A stretch of DNA of 64,000 nt from Flectonema sp. DT1601 (GCA_964019425.1 OZ025782.1:558001-622000), one strand, 5' to 3'. Shown: positions 44,631 to 56,290, counted from the first letter of the stretch. Notes: a model not told the origin generated them from the sequence alone. Numbers and translations are program-made.

Positions 44631-46586
44631 ATGGACCTAACACCGTGTATATCATTGATAACAAAGACATCATTCGAATTAGAAACAAAAGAATGGTTTT
44701 CCGGAAACAGTGATGCAGCTGTTGCCTTTGCGGAGGCAACAGAAGGTACTCACACTTGGTACACGAATGGTAAGAGAAGTGTTCATCAACCACAGTTGGA
44801 AAGTTTAAGCTCAATAGTAAAACATTTAATACAAAAGGAGAACGATAACGGAATTAAAATAGATCAGCTGGTTGAATTGGGTGCAGGAAAAGGACTTCTC
44901 GGATGTATTCTTCAAAAACTAACTTCGATTCCGTTAACATCAATAGAACGAAGAGATGTCTCTGCGAACTACGATCACAGTAATGACGTCACTCGACTGA
45001 CTTCAGATTTAACAGAAGTTGAATTATCGACACTCATCGATCCAAAAAATAATATTTTAGCCTTAGCAAAACATTTTTGCGGACCCGCATCCGACGCGGC
45101 TATAAAAACATTTATTGAGACTCCACAAGTTCATATGGCTGTGATAGCACCTTGTTGTCATCCTCAACTCACATGGGAGACCTATTCGAATAGTGAATAT
45201 TTAGAATCTCTCGGGTTTACTGAAACAGACTTCCCTCTTCTACTCGACTTACTAACCCTATCAAAATACACTAAAGGTATCAGTGAGAAGGATTGCAAGC
45301 GATGGAAAGATTTAAAGAATCTTCCTAGAGATACTGTGTACACACTTGGAAGACAAGTTAGACGAATTTTAGAGGAGGGTCGTTGTCGTCAATTACAAAA
45401 CAATGGCTTTGCGGATGTGACCGTTGTAAAGTATGCCCCGGACTCAGTCACTCCAGATAATTTGATAATAGTAGCGAAAAGAAAGGGAATGGGACTCACA
45501 CAGTCGATTCAAGAACGTAACTATTCGATCCTACCAAACACGGGAGTTGTTCTTCACTGCAACGGCGACACTTCAGTCACAAATAGACTAACGGAATACA
45601 TTCTGGAGCTACGTAGTAATCCTTCTATCTCAGCAATCCTCCAGAGTGCTGCCATCCATACAATAAAATACAGCAACGAGACCCTTTCAAATGTTATAGT
45701 AATTGAGGGAGATCCAAAGTGTATATTATTATTACTGGCTTATAATCCATTAGTTCTCCGTACTGTTGATATTGTGATTCCCTTTACTTCAATTAGTCAA
45801 CTTGGTCATGAAAGTAATGAAGAGACTTGTCTTAAGGCAATCCAACAACACGTAGTCGAGGGTTCAGTTTATAGAATTTGCGCAATTCCGAGGAATATTG
45901 AGCAGTCGTTGTACACGAAAATGTCTTGTGCTTCACCGACAACTTTTACAGATACGTTTTTTGCATTGGTTTGGAGAGGAAGGCATGAGTTTGAAAAACG
46001 AATCATGCACTCGTCGATCCCAAGACCGGATTTTGATGTTAGAGATTGGCGTGAAGCAGCTTGCAAACTTCCCGCCTGGGTAAAATCTAAAACCGACAAG
46101 TCGATTCATTATTTCATTGTTGAAGTTCACAATCGATACTTAAAACTCGTACCAGAGTCTACTGTTGTTATTGTGTATGATGATAAAAAGAACCCTGCAG
46201 TCAATACAGCTTGTACCACCCTTGCAAAAGAATATAAAATGAAAACAGAATGCATATTCAAAGACGAACCAACACAAAACAAGTTAACACCAACAACACC
46301 TGTCCAATTGGTGTTATTCATTCTTGGAATGGGTTCACCATCTGAGAGTATTGCTAAAGTCTTATCAACAACATCTCTACCAGAAGGAACACCAATTGCA
46401 GGTCAGTTAAAACTAGGCGTTCAAAGCAGAGGGAGACGAGCATTAGAACGTGCATTGGGTCCTTGGAAGGAAAAATCCGCCCCTTTCAAAGATTCCTGGA
46501 TCAGTCATTCAGTGACTGATAAAGAAACAGAAAGGACATTAATAAGTTACTACTCTCCTGATAAAATAAAAAACAACTGTTGCTAA
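44631..46586 (+). CDS. TRM13: Trm13-like tRNA 2'-O-methyltransferase with long C-terminal extension
   Basis: Trm13 methylates the 2'-OH of nucleotide 4 in tRNA-Pro, -Gly and -His using AdoMet. 651 residues from ATG 44631; the upstream in-frame ATGs lie in T-rich leader sequence and I rejected them. Family motifs: VELGAGKGLLGCIL (AdoMet loop), DLTE..DP, LALAKHFCGPASDAAI, MAVIAPCCHPQLTWETY and later FADVTVVKYAPDSVTPDNLIIVAKR. The two N-terminal zinc fingers (CCCH and CHHC) of yeast and human Trm13 are absent. Instead about 350 residues follow the catalytic part: IHTIKYSNETLSNVIVIEGD.., EGSVYRICAIPRNIEQSLYT.., HNRYLKLVPESTVVIVYDDK... I do not recognise this region with confidence; parts are faintly like an RNA-binding THUMP fold. 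Confidence 0.85.
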   Translation: MDLTPCISLITKTSFELETKEWFSGNSDAAVAFAEATEGTHTWYTNGKRSVHQPQLESLSSIVKHLIQKENDNGIKIDQLVELGAGKGLLGCILQKLTSIPLTSIERRDVSANYDHSNDVTRLTSDLTEVELSTLIDPKNNILALAKHFCGPASDAAIKTFIETPQVHMAVIAPCCHPQLTWETYSNSEYLESLGFTETDFPLLLDLLTLSKYTKGISEKDCKRWKDLKNLPRDTVYTLGRQVRRILEEGRCRQLQNNGFADVTVVKYAPDSVTPDNLIIVAKRKGMGLTQSIQERNYSILPNTGVVLHCNGDTSVTNRLTEYILELRSNPSISAILQSAAIHTIKYSNETLSNVIVIEGDPKCILLLLAYNPLVLRTVDIVIPFTSISQLGHESNEETCLKAIQQHVVEGSVYRICAIPRNIEQSLYTKMSCASPTTFTDTFFALVWRGRHEFEKRIMHSSIPRPDFDVRDWREAACKLPAWVKSKTDKSIHYFIVEVHNRYLKLVPESTVVIVYDDKKNPAVNTACTTLAKEYKMKTECIFKDEPTQNKLTPTTPVQLVLFILGMGSPSESIAKVLSTTSLPEGTPIAGQLKLGVQSRGRRALERALGPWKEKSAPFKDSWISHSVTDKETERTLISYYSPDKIKNNCC

Positions 46587-46848
46587 TTCTATGAATTAAA
46601 AATCTTAAATTACAAACCAAACCGATAATTATCATGTCCATCTATTGTCGTGGAGCAATTTTTCCCGTCGTATTTTTTTTAAAGTAGTTTTGTTTTAATC
46701 AAACACTTCTAGGTTTATATTACAACATAAACACAACTTGAATATGAAAGCAGCAGCGGCAGTTGAGATAATCTCTGTCTTTGAATGTAGTCACAACAAA
46801 AAGAAAATTAATTATTAATTTTTTTATCACACAGATTCATTAATTATA

Positions 46849-49090
46849 ATGAGATTTAATGTTCAGCATAATGCTATTGAAAGAGTTCGTCAGAATTTGA
46901 AAGGTGACGGGAGACATCTCCGAACGGCAAGTAGCGCACAGCCAGACAAAGGTCACGAATCAATCATCCTAACACAAAGTGACGGAGAAGAGTACAGAGA
47001 GAGAGCTATGCTAGAATTATTACACTCAGATAGGTTTATGCCACAGTTTGAGAATATCACTGGAGTGTTTGATGGTCCTTGTCAAGAAACACCAATGCTC
47101 GTACCCGTTGAGCTACTACAGGCAGTTGAAAGCCGTGAAGCAGCTGCAAGAGCAAAATTAACAGCGTTCCAACATTTAAATAAATTACAATGTGCTAAGT
47201 ATGATGATTCGGAAAGTAGGGTTAAGTCTCTCTCATCTCAACTACAACTACTGACAAAGGATAAAGAAGTTCATCAGCGGAAGATTAAAACATTAACAGC
47301 GACTGTAGAAGCTGACAAAAGTCTTATTTCTGATCAACAAGAACAACTTAACATATCTGATGAACAGCTTTCATTTATCAAAGAAGAACTTCGAAGATCC
47401 GAAGCTCTAATTGGTCACACAAAACAACGAGTTGAAAGTCTTGAACACGAAATAAAGCAACTCACTGAGCGTTGTCTTACATCTGAGAGTGCTGTCATAG
47501 ACAGGGGTGTGAAGATTAAAAACCTCCAGGAGTCTTTGCAAGGGAAGGAACTTCAGTTGAAGATCTCAGCAAATTCAATTCAACAACAAAATGCTCAAAT
47601 CAAACTTTTAAATTTTGAAATCAAAGAAGCTCACCTTGAGAGTAAATTACGAGCTCCAGCAAACGCCGCCAACGGAAATGCGAACTATCAACTTCTGGTT
47701 AAAGAGTTTCATTCTGAAAAAAGAGAAAATATAAAAATGGAACAACACGACTGTGACGTGTATGTATCTTAATCTCATTACACTCGTTTGATTATAATAT
47801 TAATTAAGTCGTTAATGTTAATATAATTACAGGCAACGTTGCAAGGAAGCTTTCACAGCTGTTCGTTATGATCGAAGTTCAGTTATTCATAGGCAGCTTC
47901 AATCAAATATTACGGTCATTCCGATAACCCGAAAGACGACACCACTTGATGGTGAGATTAGTGTGGTGCATCAATTTGTTCAAAAACATGGAAGTAACGG
48001 GAATTTCTCAAAAAAACAATTACAACCTCTTTTGGAGATGGCAACCGCTAGTTCAACTTGTCTAACGTCTTTAGAGGGAATGATAAAAGATCTCTCACTA
48101 TGTGTTGAACAAGGTATTGGAATCAACAATTATTGTAATCCAACTAATCATTTTAACAAACGTATATCAGATACCCTAACGGGGATAGAAAAAATATTAG
48201 GAATCACATTAAAGCTAACTATGGATACTCTTTCAAGATTACTACCAGTCAAACGGTACTGCAAATCAACAATGACAACACAGTCAACATCAGGAACACC
48301 TGTCGGAATTCAATGTAATGTTATAATGCAATCGACACAAGAAGTCCAGGCAACCATCACAACTAAAACAGTCTCTTTAAACACTGATGATACCCCTTCA
48401 TTATCTTGTGACGCAGTTGATGAGATCGCAAAGTCTCTATCAAAAAGAACACGTGAACTGATGTTATCATCTGGAATACGACAACAAACTATCCCCCACG
48501 GTATTAGACTTGATAGTCGTAAGGTAGGTGTTCCACTTGTTAAAGCTTGTATTAATGCATTGGGTACTGTGAAGGTTAAACTTGATGAAATACTACGAGA
48601 AGGAAAGAGTTATGAAACACAAGCAAACACAATGATGGCTGATAATGTAAGTAAAATAGTCGACAATACTGCTGAAGTTCAAGAGATGAGAAAACAACGT
48701 CCATTTGGTAAACGACTTCAGAAACTAATGCATCAGGTGGAGGGAGATCAAGAACAGTCTTTTTATGAAGGTGACTCAATTACGGAAGGCAGTGTTTCAA
48801 GTGCTGATATTCCGATATTACAAATGACTTCTGCAGATGATTGCGTCTTACCTGAACTACCAACACAAACAGCTATTGTTCAGCAATCATCAGAACTATC
48901 ACCTCATCCTCCAACAACATCAAGTCTACGACGTGTTACTAAAGATGTTATGGTTAGACAAAAGATTGGTTTCCCTTCTGGTAAAACATCAATTGAAGTC
49001 CCATCCACACGACCTGATGACAGCAGATCTACTGCAGTAACAAAACGAAAAGTACTTGGTAGGTTAGGTGTTGGGAAGGCTGTTCGATAA
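46849..49090 (+). CDS. Long coiled-coil protein, two exons
   Basis: Exons 46849-47759 and 47833-49090 joined by a GTATGT..ATTACAG intron in phase 2, giving 722 residues. The ATG is 15 nt after ATCACACAG. Residues about 85-290 are a continuous coiled coil (LSSQLQLLTKDKEVHQRKIK.., RRSEALIGHTKQRVESLEHE..). The second half is mixed: a helical part (LEMATASSTCLTSLEGMIKD), Ser/Thr-rich linkers, and a basic end (KRKVLGRLGVGKAVR). Such proteins in flagellates are often cytoskeletal or basal-body components, but nothing in the sequence proves that. Confidence 0.7.
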
Positions 49091-49528
49091 TTGAGGTTTT
49101 CTGAGTTTTTTTTTCCCCCTCTTCTTTTGGTTTTCCCTTTTCAGTGTGACCTCTCTGAAAGGTTTCGTTCTTCCTCTCTATTACCAGAACTTTGTTGTTC
49201 TGGTGTGCTCGTTGCTGCTATTGTTTTTGAGGAAGACTCAAAGCTTCCCCCCTGCTTACGGTATTGTTGCTTGTTAGAATTGTGATAAACTTTCTTTATT
49301 TAAATAAGAAATGTTTGTTACTATTAAACTGATTGTTGTATTTCTATACATCAAAAGCTTATGTTCGTCTTTACGGAGTTTTAATACTTTCGTATCGTTT
49401 CTGTTTGAATTCGTCATTTAGTCGGCGTCGTCAGTTTTATTTACACTTGTCTGTTGGTATTCTTCTTATCAGTTTATTTTGTTATTTTACTATTGTAATT
49501 ATTATATCTTCAGCAACGACAACACGAC
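49091..49528. other. Spacer
   Basis: Intergenic, pyrimidine-rich. It ends in ATATCTTCAG (AG at 512-513), the likely acceptor for the ENY2-like gene. No gene seen. Confidence 0.6.
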
Positions 49529-49822
49529 ATGCAAAGTGTATCAGAGGCGGAGGCTGCCAGTCGAGTCTATGACTGCTTGTCTGTTTCTGATAGGAATGCT
49601 TTATTACAACAGCTTGAAGGTCGTTTAGAGCACACAGATTGGAAACAAAATGTTGATGCGATGGTTCAAAGATTGGTTGATCAAAAACTAAGTGAAGGTC
49701 ATCCACTTGTTATTAGTAATCTTGTTAGTGAGGTTGTAGCACACGCTCAAAGTAGCATCCCAGAAAGTACAAAGAGGGAACTCTGTAAGTCTATTCAGGT
49801 TATTGTAAATCAAGAGAGATGA
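49529..49822 (+). CDS. ENY2: ENY2/Sus1-like protein
   Basis: 97 residues, the normal length of ENY2/Sus1 (about 95-105), ATG 16 nt after ATATCTTCAG. Five-helix pattern of the family: DRNALLQQLEGRLEHTDWKQ (family: ..LRxxLxxxGWxdxL), NVDAMVQRLVDQK, VISNLVSEVVAHAQSSIPES (family: ..DLVxEVxPxgRxxVPxxV) and TKRELCKSIQVIVNQ (KxELxxRIRxFL). ENY2/Sus1 belongs to the SAGA histone-deubiquitinase module and to TREX-2, linking transcription to mRNA export at the nuclear pore. The match is by helix pattern and key residues; overall identity is low. Confidence 0.75.
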   Translation: MQSVSEAEAASRVYDCLSVSDRNALLQQLEGRLEHTDWKQNVDAMVQRLVDQKLSEGHPLVISNLVSEVVAHAQSSIPESTKRELCKSIQVIVNQER

Positions 49823-50185
49823 TGTTTCTCATCCTGCAGAAGGACTCAATTTAATTATTTCTTATTATGGCAATCTGTATTCCGACTTATTTTTAAAAAA
49901 AAAAAAAAAAAAAAAAAATGTCATTATTATTTACCTTTTCTCTGTTCTCAATCAGTTTTTATGTAGTGGCAGCAGATTTTGGAATGTTTTTTGTTTGGTG
50001 AGGCTATATCATAGTTTTTTTTTGTTTTGTTTTGTTTTTTCTTCTTTTTTTAAAAAAAAAAATAATTAAAACTACTTCCCCTCACTTCAGCTGTTCAAAA
50101 GCCTCTCCCCATAACTGGATCCTAACTGGGGGAGTTGTTGCTTGTCAGAACACAGCGAATACATAAAACAAAAAGACTTATAAAA
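49823..50185. other. Spacer with A-run
   Basis: A-run at about 49893-49918, then T-rich sequence. GCTTGTCAG ends at 50148 and probably marks the acceptor of the next gene. No gene seen. Confidence 0.6.
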
Positions 50186-50932
50186 ATGAATAGTCGTATC
50201 TCATATATTGCACTGGTGGTATGGACTGCGCAGGCAGTGTCACCACCGAATATGACTGATGACACTCCTTGGGAGAGTCCAGTTAGTGAAGATAAGGATC
50301 AGACCACTCTAAAAATTATTATCGCATCGTCGGTATTTGCAGGTCTACTTATCTGTGCCTTTATGTACTGTTGTTGGAGATATTACCAATTTAGAAGTAT
50401 TGATGATCAAAGTATGGCTCGATTTCAGAGTTCATATAACCTCGAAGAGTTAGGACATGATAGTTGTGATCTAGTTGAGTACGCATCTATTCCTGTGACT
50501 GAAAGTCAACCGGGATCGCCAACTAATAAAAAAGTTAGTGGAAGTCATTCTGTTATCACTCATAATACAGATGAAACATTGCATCCTCCAAAAGTTAGAG
50601 ATTCAGGAAGTAGTGGTGGTGGGACACTGGAAACTTCTTTGCTACGATCATCTTTTCGATCTCCTCCAAACAGCGGATCAACAGGAGGTCGAGCAGGTGG
50701 TTCCGGCAGCTCTGTCGTCTCCGGAGATCGACTTCCTCCTCGTTCTCGGAACGTTACTTTTGTTGGAGATCGCGTCCCAACTCACGATCCAAATCTCTTG
50801 ACCCTTGCTGACAAATCACTCAGTTCATCGCTCACTAGATATGGTTCCCACTTGTCCCTAAAGCCTCCAACTTCACCGGCCACTGATAACGTGCTCAAGA
50901 CATCAATAGCTACTCCCAATAAGTATGATTGA
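50186..50932 (+). CDS. Single-pass type I membrane protein, unknown
   Basis: 248 residues from ATG 50186, 38 nt after CTTGTCAG. The N-terminus looks like a signal peptide (about 1-18, SYIALVVWTAQAVS), then a very short acidic ectodomain of about 25 residues (one N-x-T site, NMTDD) and one transmembrane helix at about 42-62 (IIIASSVFAGLLICAFMYCC). The cytosolic part, about 185 residues, is Ser/Gly/Pro-rich and disordered, with many potential phosphosites (GSSGGGTLE, SGSTGGRAGGSGSS). The layout resembles an adaptor or sorting receptor tail, but no family is recognised. Confidence 0.65.
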   Translation: MNSRISYIALVVWTAQAVSPPNMTDDTPWESPVSEDKDQTTLKIIIASSVFAGLLICAFMYCCWRYYQFRSIDDQSMARFQSSYNLEELGHDSCDLVEYASIPVTESQPGSPTNKKVSGSHSVITHNTDETLHPPKVRDSGSSGGGTLETSLLRSSFRSPPNSGSTGGRAGGSGSSVVSGDRLPPRSRNVTFVGDRVPTHDPNLLTLADKSLSSSLTRYGSHLSLKPPTSPATDNVLKTSIATPNKYD

Positions 50933-52362
50933 GTTTTGTGTTCTTTAAGAATAGTTATTGTGTTGTATTTGTATCATCTTGGACAAGGGAAAATAATAAA
51001 ACTAACACACCACAGACCGTTGACGACTCTCGTTTCTCAAAATTCCTTCGGCAGCTTTGGCAGCCTTCCAGGGAGGGCTGCTTCTTTAGAGCCGCGGGAT
51101 CCAGGACTTTGAATGTAAAACACCTTAAGTGAGGTAGTTTACAATTCTTATGAACTCTCTCAAGGAGTTGATTAACTCTTTTGGGGGCTAGTTAGGAACA
51201 GCGATCTGACGCTGGTCTTAAGATAAGCACGTTGCGCACCATGTCCTTCTAAAGGACTTTCATGGTAGCCATTCTCAGGGTCTTCTTTCCCGCTGACAGT
51301 TAACTGTTTCAAGTCTGTTCCCTTGACTGCTATTTCACCAGCTAGTAAGTAGGGACAGAACGAATCTCACTCGGTCCATTCATGAGACGTGGTGAGGATG
51401 AATGTGACTAACGCGTATGAGGTTTGACAAACGAAAAAAAAAAAAAAAAAAAAACGAAACTATTGATCAGTAGTGTGTGTTGTCGAATCTTCCTCAGCAA
51501 GCACTCGCTTGACTCGGCTTCAGAAAAATAAACAAAAAAACAAAAAAAAGATGAGCCTTAAATATATATTCCTCAGCGGGAATATTTCTTTCGGTGTAAT
51601 TCTGAACAACAACTGTTCGCGATATCGTGAACAAAAAAAAAACTTGTAGTTTTGCTCTTTTTTTTTTTCTTCTTCTCTCCATCCTTTCCTATTATGTACC
51701 ATTCTGATTAAAGAACTCTTTTTTTAATTCTATTTTTTTTGTTGTTGTATCGAGTCAGTAGGAGAAGAAAACCATTCAGAGGATCCTTTTCATTTTCATT
51801 CAACGAAATATAAGTCTAATCTGAGAGGGGTGTTGTTATCGTTCAAAACAAAAATCACTACGCCAATATGATACCTTTTTCTTTTTCTTTTTCTTTCTTT
51901 TTTTTTTTTTTTTCAAAAAAAAAAAAAAACTACGCAAGCGTGGAATATTTATTTATTTCCACGCCCTGGTTCTTGGTTGGATTAGGTTTATAGTTTTTTT
52001 ATTTGATTTTTTGATTATTTTTTCTCTCCTCTATTATCGGTTTTTTTTACCCTTTTTGTGTTATCATGTTTATTTTTATATTGTTTTATGTTGATTAGGT
52101 AAGTGCTTTTTTCTTTTTTTTTTCTTTCGTTTGTTATTGTTTGGGGTTTTTAAGTCCTTGCACTTCTGTTGACTTTTTTGGTTAATTTTATTTAATCATG
52201 TTTTTTTTTGTTGTTATGTTTGAAAAAAAAGACTTTTCTTTTTAGTTTTTCTGTTTTTACTTTTTTTCCCCCCGTCTCTCTCTTCCAATTCAAAAATAAA
52301 AGAATAAAAATAAATAAATAAATAAAGTAAAAACAAACCCTTCCTCTGGAGTGATAGCCCTG

Positions 52363-52393
<31 letters not shown>

Positions 52394-52443
52394 CAGATTG
52401 AATTGTCAAGTGGAGAGGTTGGCATTCATAAGTTTATTCTGAC

Positions 52444-52460
52444 CCGAAAATACTTTTCGG
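52444..52460 (+). other. Hairpin, 7-bp stem
   Basis: CCGAAAA, loop TAC, TTTTCGG, followed by ATTTTTTCC. A stem followed by T-run, 17 nt before a second perfect palindrome. Confidence 0.7.
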
Positions 52461-52476
52461 ATTTTTTCCGATCAGG

Positions 52477-52498
52477 TAGTGTTGTGTACACAACACTA
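52477..52498. other. Perfect 22-bp palindrome
   Basis: TAGTGTTGTGT followed by its exact reverse complement ACACAACACTA, with no spacer. It can form a cruciform or serve as a dimeric binding site. Confidence 0.85.
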
Positions 52499-53667
52499 GG
52501 GTAAACTAGGTTACTTTAATCTTATTTTTAATTTTTAATTTTTTTTTTTTTTTTAAAATCATTTATTTATCATATATTGGAGGCATCACGCAGGTGATGA
52601 TTGTATTCACCTTTTTATTTTATTCTTTACATACGTGTAAAGAGAGTTGACGGTATTTTCATATTATCATAAGCAAGCTGTACCAAATACCAAACATGAA
52701 TTTTAATAAGATGCAGAGCTTTATGTGGTTATTTTGATATCTGTCATTTGTCATATAGACGATTATAATAAATGACCTAAATAGTTCAAAGATGCGTCAT
52801 AGTCTTGTTTGCTGTACAATTAAAAAAAAAAAAAAAGAAAATCTTTTTTGGATGTAACATGTTTTTTTGTAATAATTTTTTCTTCGGATCAGGATGGATG
52901 TAGGATTCCTTATTTTGTAGACGATATCAGCCTAACGAGGTTTTTTTTTTTTTTTTCCCATCTCGGTCAAAAAAAAAAAAAAAAAAAAAACGTGAACTTT
53001 TTGGCCGCTTGTTATTGTCGTGTGTAGTTTGGAGTGTTACTTTATTTTCCCACACACTTTTCAACTCGTAACAGTTTGGGAAATTCTTATGCGTCAAAGG
53101 CTTAGCCAAACCCGCTCCCCACATTACGAAGGCGATTCCCAGCTTTTAATGTGTTATTTATTTTTGTTGTGGATTTCGTTTTTTTTACAACCTTCATCCT
53201 TTTGGTGTTAAAACACGAGTTTTAGTTCCCATTCGCGAGACAATTGTATTTTATCCTCCCTTGTTGCCTTTCTCTTTTAGTTGACTTTTATTTTATTTCT
53301 TTTTATTTCTTTTTTTTTTTTTTTGAAGAGTGACAGTTGTTGACTGATACTTAATCTGTCGTCTTCTGAGAAGAGAGAGGAAGAAAAAAAAAAAAAAAAA
53401 AAAAAAAGAAAATAAAAATGGAATAGAATCTATTGTACGTAACAATTATTATTATTTTTTGTTTTAAAATCTGCGAAATTATATTTCTTAAGTCCCCTTC
53501 CTCAAATCCTCACATAGATTGACTGATATGTTGAAGCGTAATAGAAATAGGACAAGAAAAAAAAAAAGAAGATTTATAAAGAGAATTGGCTTTATCTTAA
53601 ACTATGCAGAAAATAGTAATATAACACTGTGATTTTTTTTTTTTTTTTTTTTTTTGTGCACGAAACC

Positions 53668-53727
53668 GTGAACCGACTTAAACTGATAAAGCTAAAGGAG
53701 GTTTACGTGTGCTGCCAACATTCTTTT
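53668..53727 (+). repeat. Dispersed repeat, partner of 43146-43205
   Basis: ACCGACTTAAACTGATAAAG, CTAAAGGAGGTTTACGTG, TGCTGCCAACATTCTTTTTC; reverse complement of the copy at 43 kb. Confidence 0.85.
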
Positions 53728-54461
53728 TCGTACTTGTTAAATGCAAAAAAAAAAAAAAAAAATCATATTTTCTAGCTGTGGAGGGATTCAGCCGCTGGAT
53801 GTCACGATGATCTTCTTTGGAATTGATATGTACTAGCGCCAGGGCATTGAAGAAATTTTCTCTTCCCTATGTGTAGATAGTTCCTGTAAGGGAACGTATC
53901 GTGATGTATTGATGATTAAATATTACAAAACATAACGCGGGAGGGGAGTGCTAGTCACTACACTACATCATAAATTACTAATTATTTTATTTTAGTTAAC
54001 TTTGATACAAAAATGCACGCTCAATCAATTTTACCCTTCCATTGTCTTATCAGTTGATGTCTCGTGATTCTTTTTTTTTATCATGTGACTTAGTTCTGTA
54101 CAGCAGAACAGTATTTGGAGATTAAAAACTATGTTTTGACCACTTTTGTTAATAAGTTCTTCCCTTTCTTCTTTAGGGAGGAAACATATGTTTTGATTGT
54201 GTTACGAAAAGCTCTCTTTTATGCGAGAAGGGTATATGCCTTATTTAACATCGATTGATACTTTATTTTACATTTTTGCGCTTATTTTGTTTTAAAAAAA
54301 AAAAAAAAAAAAAAAGGGATGTAGTTTTCCCCTTTCATTCGTATTTTAAAAGTTTTTTTTCTTCTTTTTTTAAAACAACAGTACATTCCCGTCTCCCGTT
54401 TCTCTCTCTCTCTCTCTCCCAAATTATTTTTACTATTTTTGTTATGATGTTTTTACAGCAG

Positions 54462-54599
54462 ATGCCCTACTTCGTTACGATTGCTACAGTAGGGTATTTG
54501 AGGAGGAGTTCCTTCTCATTGGTCGAAATTTTGAACGAAAGTGTGACAAAGAAAAAAAAACAACAACAACACCAACAATCAATGAAGCAGGTTAGATAA
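54462..54599 (+). other. Doubtful small open frame (45 codons)
   Basis: ATG 3 nt after a CT-tract and TTTTTACAG, a good acceptor-like context. It reads MPYFVTIATVGYLRRSSFSL.. and ends in a Lys/Gln run and KQVR. Short and partly low-complexity; it may be spurious. Confidence 0.25.
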
Positions 54600-56059
54600 A
54601 AATAAAACCTCGTCGTCATCTGACTAAACAGGTTATCTGCTTTTGTTCCTTGCGCTTCAACAGGTTTGTTGGAGAGCCTTCACTTGCTTTAGAATAGTAT
54701 TAAAAGAGAACTCATTATTCAGAAGACCCCCTAGCACACACTTCAGAGTTTATTATTTTTTTGTATTCTGATGAAGAATCAAGCTATTGTTAAGATAAGA
54801 GGAAGAAAAAAGAAAAAAAAAAAAATTGTATTTAAAGAATCGTTTCCGAAGCAAATTCACTGCTGGGAAGTGTGTCTTGCTCGATTGCCTTAAGCAGTCG
54901 TACAGCTGAATGAATCCGTTTTTTTTTTTTTTTAAAGTTTTTTTTTTTTTTAGAAAATTTTTTTTAAATAAATTTCTAAAAAAAAAAAAAAGTATACACG
55001 TCTTATCGACTCTGGTATCCGCTTTTTTTTTGTTCGTTGTTATACCGGTTGTCTTCTTTCGCAGAAAAATCGAAACACGATTTTTTCCTTTTTCTCCTTT
55101 TTTTTTAATTTTTTATTTTTTATGTTGAAAAAATGAAACTAAAATAAAGAAGAAAAACAACAACAACCAAAATAATGGTACCTATGTTGCTTGCGTATGT
55201 TACACCTATAAATAATTGGAGTTTTGGGTGTCTAAATACTCCCTTCTTAATTAGCAAGAACCAATCGAGTGACTTCTGTATGCTTGGTTGATAAAAAACA
55301 ACAAACAAAAATAATGAAAAAAATAATTTAACATAAATTTATAACTTTTTTTTTTCCTCTTTTTTTTTATTTTTGTACAAGGCGATTAATTTCAGCTTAC
55401 GTAAGTCAACTCCTTCCCCCCAGACACTGATAAATCTAATTTATCAAAAAAAAAAAACTGGAATGAAGTACCGATGAAGGCCTAAGAGGGAGTAGTATAA
55501 GATTAAGGCTCCTGAAACTACGTTTTTCCACAGTGTTTTTTTATTTTATGGAACAGCAGAATATTTTATTATTATTTTTTTTTATATTGGTATGTGATTT
55601 TAGTGCGCCATCTTATAATGGAATAATAAACTCGTATTATAATTCTTTCCCTTTTCATTCACCACCCCCCTTTTATTCTTGTTTCTTGTTGCTACAAAAC
55701 TCTTAGCTACAGAGTGACAGCCTTCAGTAGCCCTTCTCTGTGCACAGTGATAGTATTCGTTGGATTGACCATCATCGTTCCGTCCTGCTGTGTTTGTCTC
55801 TTTAGACTTTCTAAAGGCTTTGAGTATTCATTCTTTTGTTCAGATTTCTTGTTCTCTAAAAATATCATTTTTTTATGTTATCAAAATCATCTGTTTGTTT
55901 GCCTTTTAATCTATTTTTTTTTTTTCTGGTTTTCCCTCTGAATTGATTGATTTTGAGCCAGAATTCTCATCTTCTCTACGATGCTTTTGTGTTTTCCTTT
56001 TTTTTTTTTTTGCTTGTTGTTGGTTGAATATATACCTTAAGGAATATTTATAAATTAAA

Positions 56060-56106
56060 TTACGTCCCTTCTGTTGAAGCAAGTTCAACAATCTGTGCTG
56101 AGTCTT
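56060..56106 (+). repeat. Dispersed repeat, copy B of 14742-14779
   Basis: TTACGTCCCTTCTGTTGAAG, CAAGTTCAA, CAATCTGTGCTGAGTCTT; same orientation as copy A, 41 kb away. Confidence 0.75.
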
Positions 56107-56120
56107 CGGAAACAGCTACG

Positions 56121-56150
56121 GATTGGGTCCTCTGTTGCTGTGAGTTACCT
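56121..56150 (+). repeat. GATTGGGTCC dispersed repeat, copy 2
   Basis: GATTGGGTCCTCTGTTGCTG then TGAGTTACC. It directly follows the repeat at 56060-56106, so the two may be parts of one element. Confidence 0.7.
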
Positions 56151-56261
56151 CCCTAAAGCACTCAGTAGCGTTGGATTAAATAATTAATACTAACTTACCT
56201 GTTTTCTTAAAAAAAATGAGAGGGGCAGTCGCGATGAGTAGGACAGGGCGTAGTGTCCCTC

Positions 56262-56290
56262 CCATTTCCCTTACTTTGTAAGGGAAATGG
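56262..56290. other. Perfect hairpin, 13-bp stem, 3-nt loop
   Basis: CCATTTCCCTTAC, loop TTT, GTAAGGGAAATGG. Every base pairs. It lies in a non-coding stretch 110 nt after the repeats at 56060-56150. Confidence 0.85.
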
